Source: Nitrospirota bacterium (lineage in GTDB: Bacteria > Nitrospirota > Thermodesulfovibrionia > Thermodesulfovibrionales > Magnetobacteriaceae). Taken from it: a DNA stretch of 7,437 nucleotides. Location: contig JADGAE010000086.1 of assembly GCA_015232165.1 (NCBI GenBank), forward strand, positions 1-7,437, in the 5' to 3' direction. Below the pieces are notes generated by a model, which was not told the origin of the DNA, did no database searches, and saw only the letters and a program-made list of their open reading frames with translations. The position numbers and the translations under genes are program-made. Shown in pieces: positions 6,735 to 7,437 of the stretch; position 1 is the stretch's first letter; every line of letters begins with the position of its first letter.

Positions 6735-7437
6735 CATACTGTTCCAGGGTATCAAGCTCTACAGACTCTTTATTTCTTTTCATGAGGATGGTAGTGTTAT
6801 GTGTCTTGTTTATAGACCTCTTTGTTGCAATTATGGGTGCGGTATCTCTGCGCAACAGCAAACTCCAGGCGGAACAAAGGGCTGCCGTTACCTCTCAAAA
6901 CCTGTCACAGGTGCTTGAGCAGTACATAGGCGGATTTATTGGCAGGATAGACCTGGTTTTGGCAGACATCGTAGACGAGATCAAAAAACAAAGGCTTAAA
7001 GGTACGGTTGACGACACCGAGATGACCTCGCTTCTGGCCATACACCAAAGATACCTGCCTGATCTTGAAAGCCTGAGAGTAACAAACGCGCAAGGAATTG
7101 TTAGATACGGTCTGGGTGTGCCACAAGGCTCCAGGACAAACCTTTCAGACCGTGACTTCTTCATCGGAGCACAGGGTGATCCCACGCCAAGGCTGATAAT
7201 ATCAAAACCGATATTTGCACGCATCAGCAAGAAGTGGGTAATAGCACTTGCCAGACGTATCAATACCCCTGAGGGGGCCTTTGACGGTATCGTCTACGCA
7301 AACATTGCATTGGAGCACATAATCAAGACCTTCGCCTCTGTCGATATTGGCCCACACGGAGGGATCAGCTTACGTGATTGGGAGATGGCAATCATCGCCA
7401 GATACCCTCAACCCAAAGATATAGGCAGCGATATTGG
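6731..7437 (+). CDS. Membrane-anchored sensor with PDC/dCache-type extracellular domain (3' truncated by window edge)
   Basis: The reading frame is open from ATG 6731 to the window end (235 codons, no stop). It has a short N-terminal segment, one hydrophobic helix (about 19-40, MVVLCVLFIDLFVAIMGAVSL), then a helix rich in charged residues (about 44-90) leading into a periplasmic PDC/Cache sensor domain. Recognisable family landmarks are SLRVTNAQGIVRYG (114-127), NLSDRDFF (137-144), LIISKPIF (155-162), KWVIALARRI (168-177) and IIARYPQP (221-228). In relatives this domain is followed by a second membrane helix and then PAS, GGDEF or histidine kinase domains; the output here lies beyond the window. 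The ATG overlaps the TGA of the giant kinase gene (ATGA), implying translational coupling. ATG 6782 or 6788, just before the hydrophobic helix, are plausible alternative starts, since none has a clear Shine-Dalgarno sequence. The ligand is unknown; Cache domains usually bind small molecules. Confidence 0.85.
   Translation, partial: MTYCSRVSSSTDSLFLFMRMVVLCVLFIDLFVAIMGAVSLRNSKLQAEQRAAVTSQNLSQVLEQYIGGFIGRIDLVLADIVDEIKKQRLKGTVDDTEMTSLLAIHQRYLPDLESLRVTNAQGIVRYGLGVPQGSRTNLSDRDFFIGAQGDPTPRLIISKPIFARISKKWVIALARRINTPEGAFDGIVYANIALEHIIKTFASVDIGPHGGISLRDWEMAIIARYPQPKDIGSDI

Noticed and set aside
6688..6918. Plus-strand 76-codon open frame across the junction of the last two genes
   Set aside because: It is out of frame with both the giant kinase and the PDC sensor, whose own frames carry clear domain motifs. 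The translation is not protein-like, so it is a shadow.

Overview
The window holds four consecutive plus-strand genes, two of them cut by the window edges, and all four encode signal-transduction proteins. In order they are: the 3' end of a PAS-type sensor histidine kinase (1-905); a stand-alone CheY-like receiver protein (908-1333); a complete 1765-residue protein combining a Ser/Thr kinase, an AAA/NTPase module, a long helical-repeat region, a GAF domain and a histidine kinase (1437-6734); and the 5' end of a membrane-anchored sensor with a periplasmic PDC/dCache-type domain (6731 to beyond the end). No tRNA, rRNA, CRISPR array, transposase or phage gene was seen.

Layout: the first two genes are separated by 2 nt and form a classic kinase-receiver pair. 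A 103-nt gap follows (1334-1436). It holds a G-rich composite of two inverted repeats that ends about 10 nt before the start codon of the giant gene. The giant gene and the last gene overlap by 4 nt (ATGA), which suggests translational coupling. The window is therefore one transcription unit, or two units divided at the repeat.

How the parts may work together: the first histidine kinase and the C-terminal kinase of the giant protein carry closely related transmitter modules, with about half of the residues identical around the phospho-acceptor histidine. The only receiver domain visible lies between them. A simple reading is that both transmitters can phosphorylate this receiver, one driven by PAS input and the other by GAF and Ser/Thr-kinase/NTPase input. 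This is inference. The receiver has no output domain, so the final target is not visible.

Organism: a bacterium of moderate GC content. Trifunctional Ser/Thr kinase-ATPase-histidine kinase proteins are known from cyanobacteria (HstK-like proteins) and from several environmental Gram-negative phyla. The G-rich intergenic repeat, together with many PAS/PDC/GAF kinases, reminds me of Nitrospirota, including the magnetotactic Magnetobacterium-like lineage. That is recollection of style, not a database match, and is held at low to moderate confidence. The system is not unprecedented in its parts. The most unusual items are the repeat abutting a start codon with no Shine-Dalgarno sequence, and a cysteine-rich insertion in the ATPase domain of the giant kinase.
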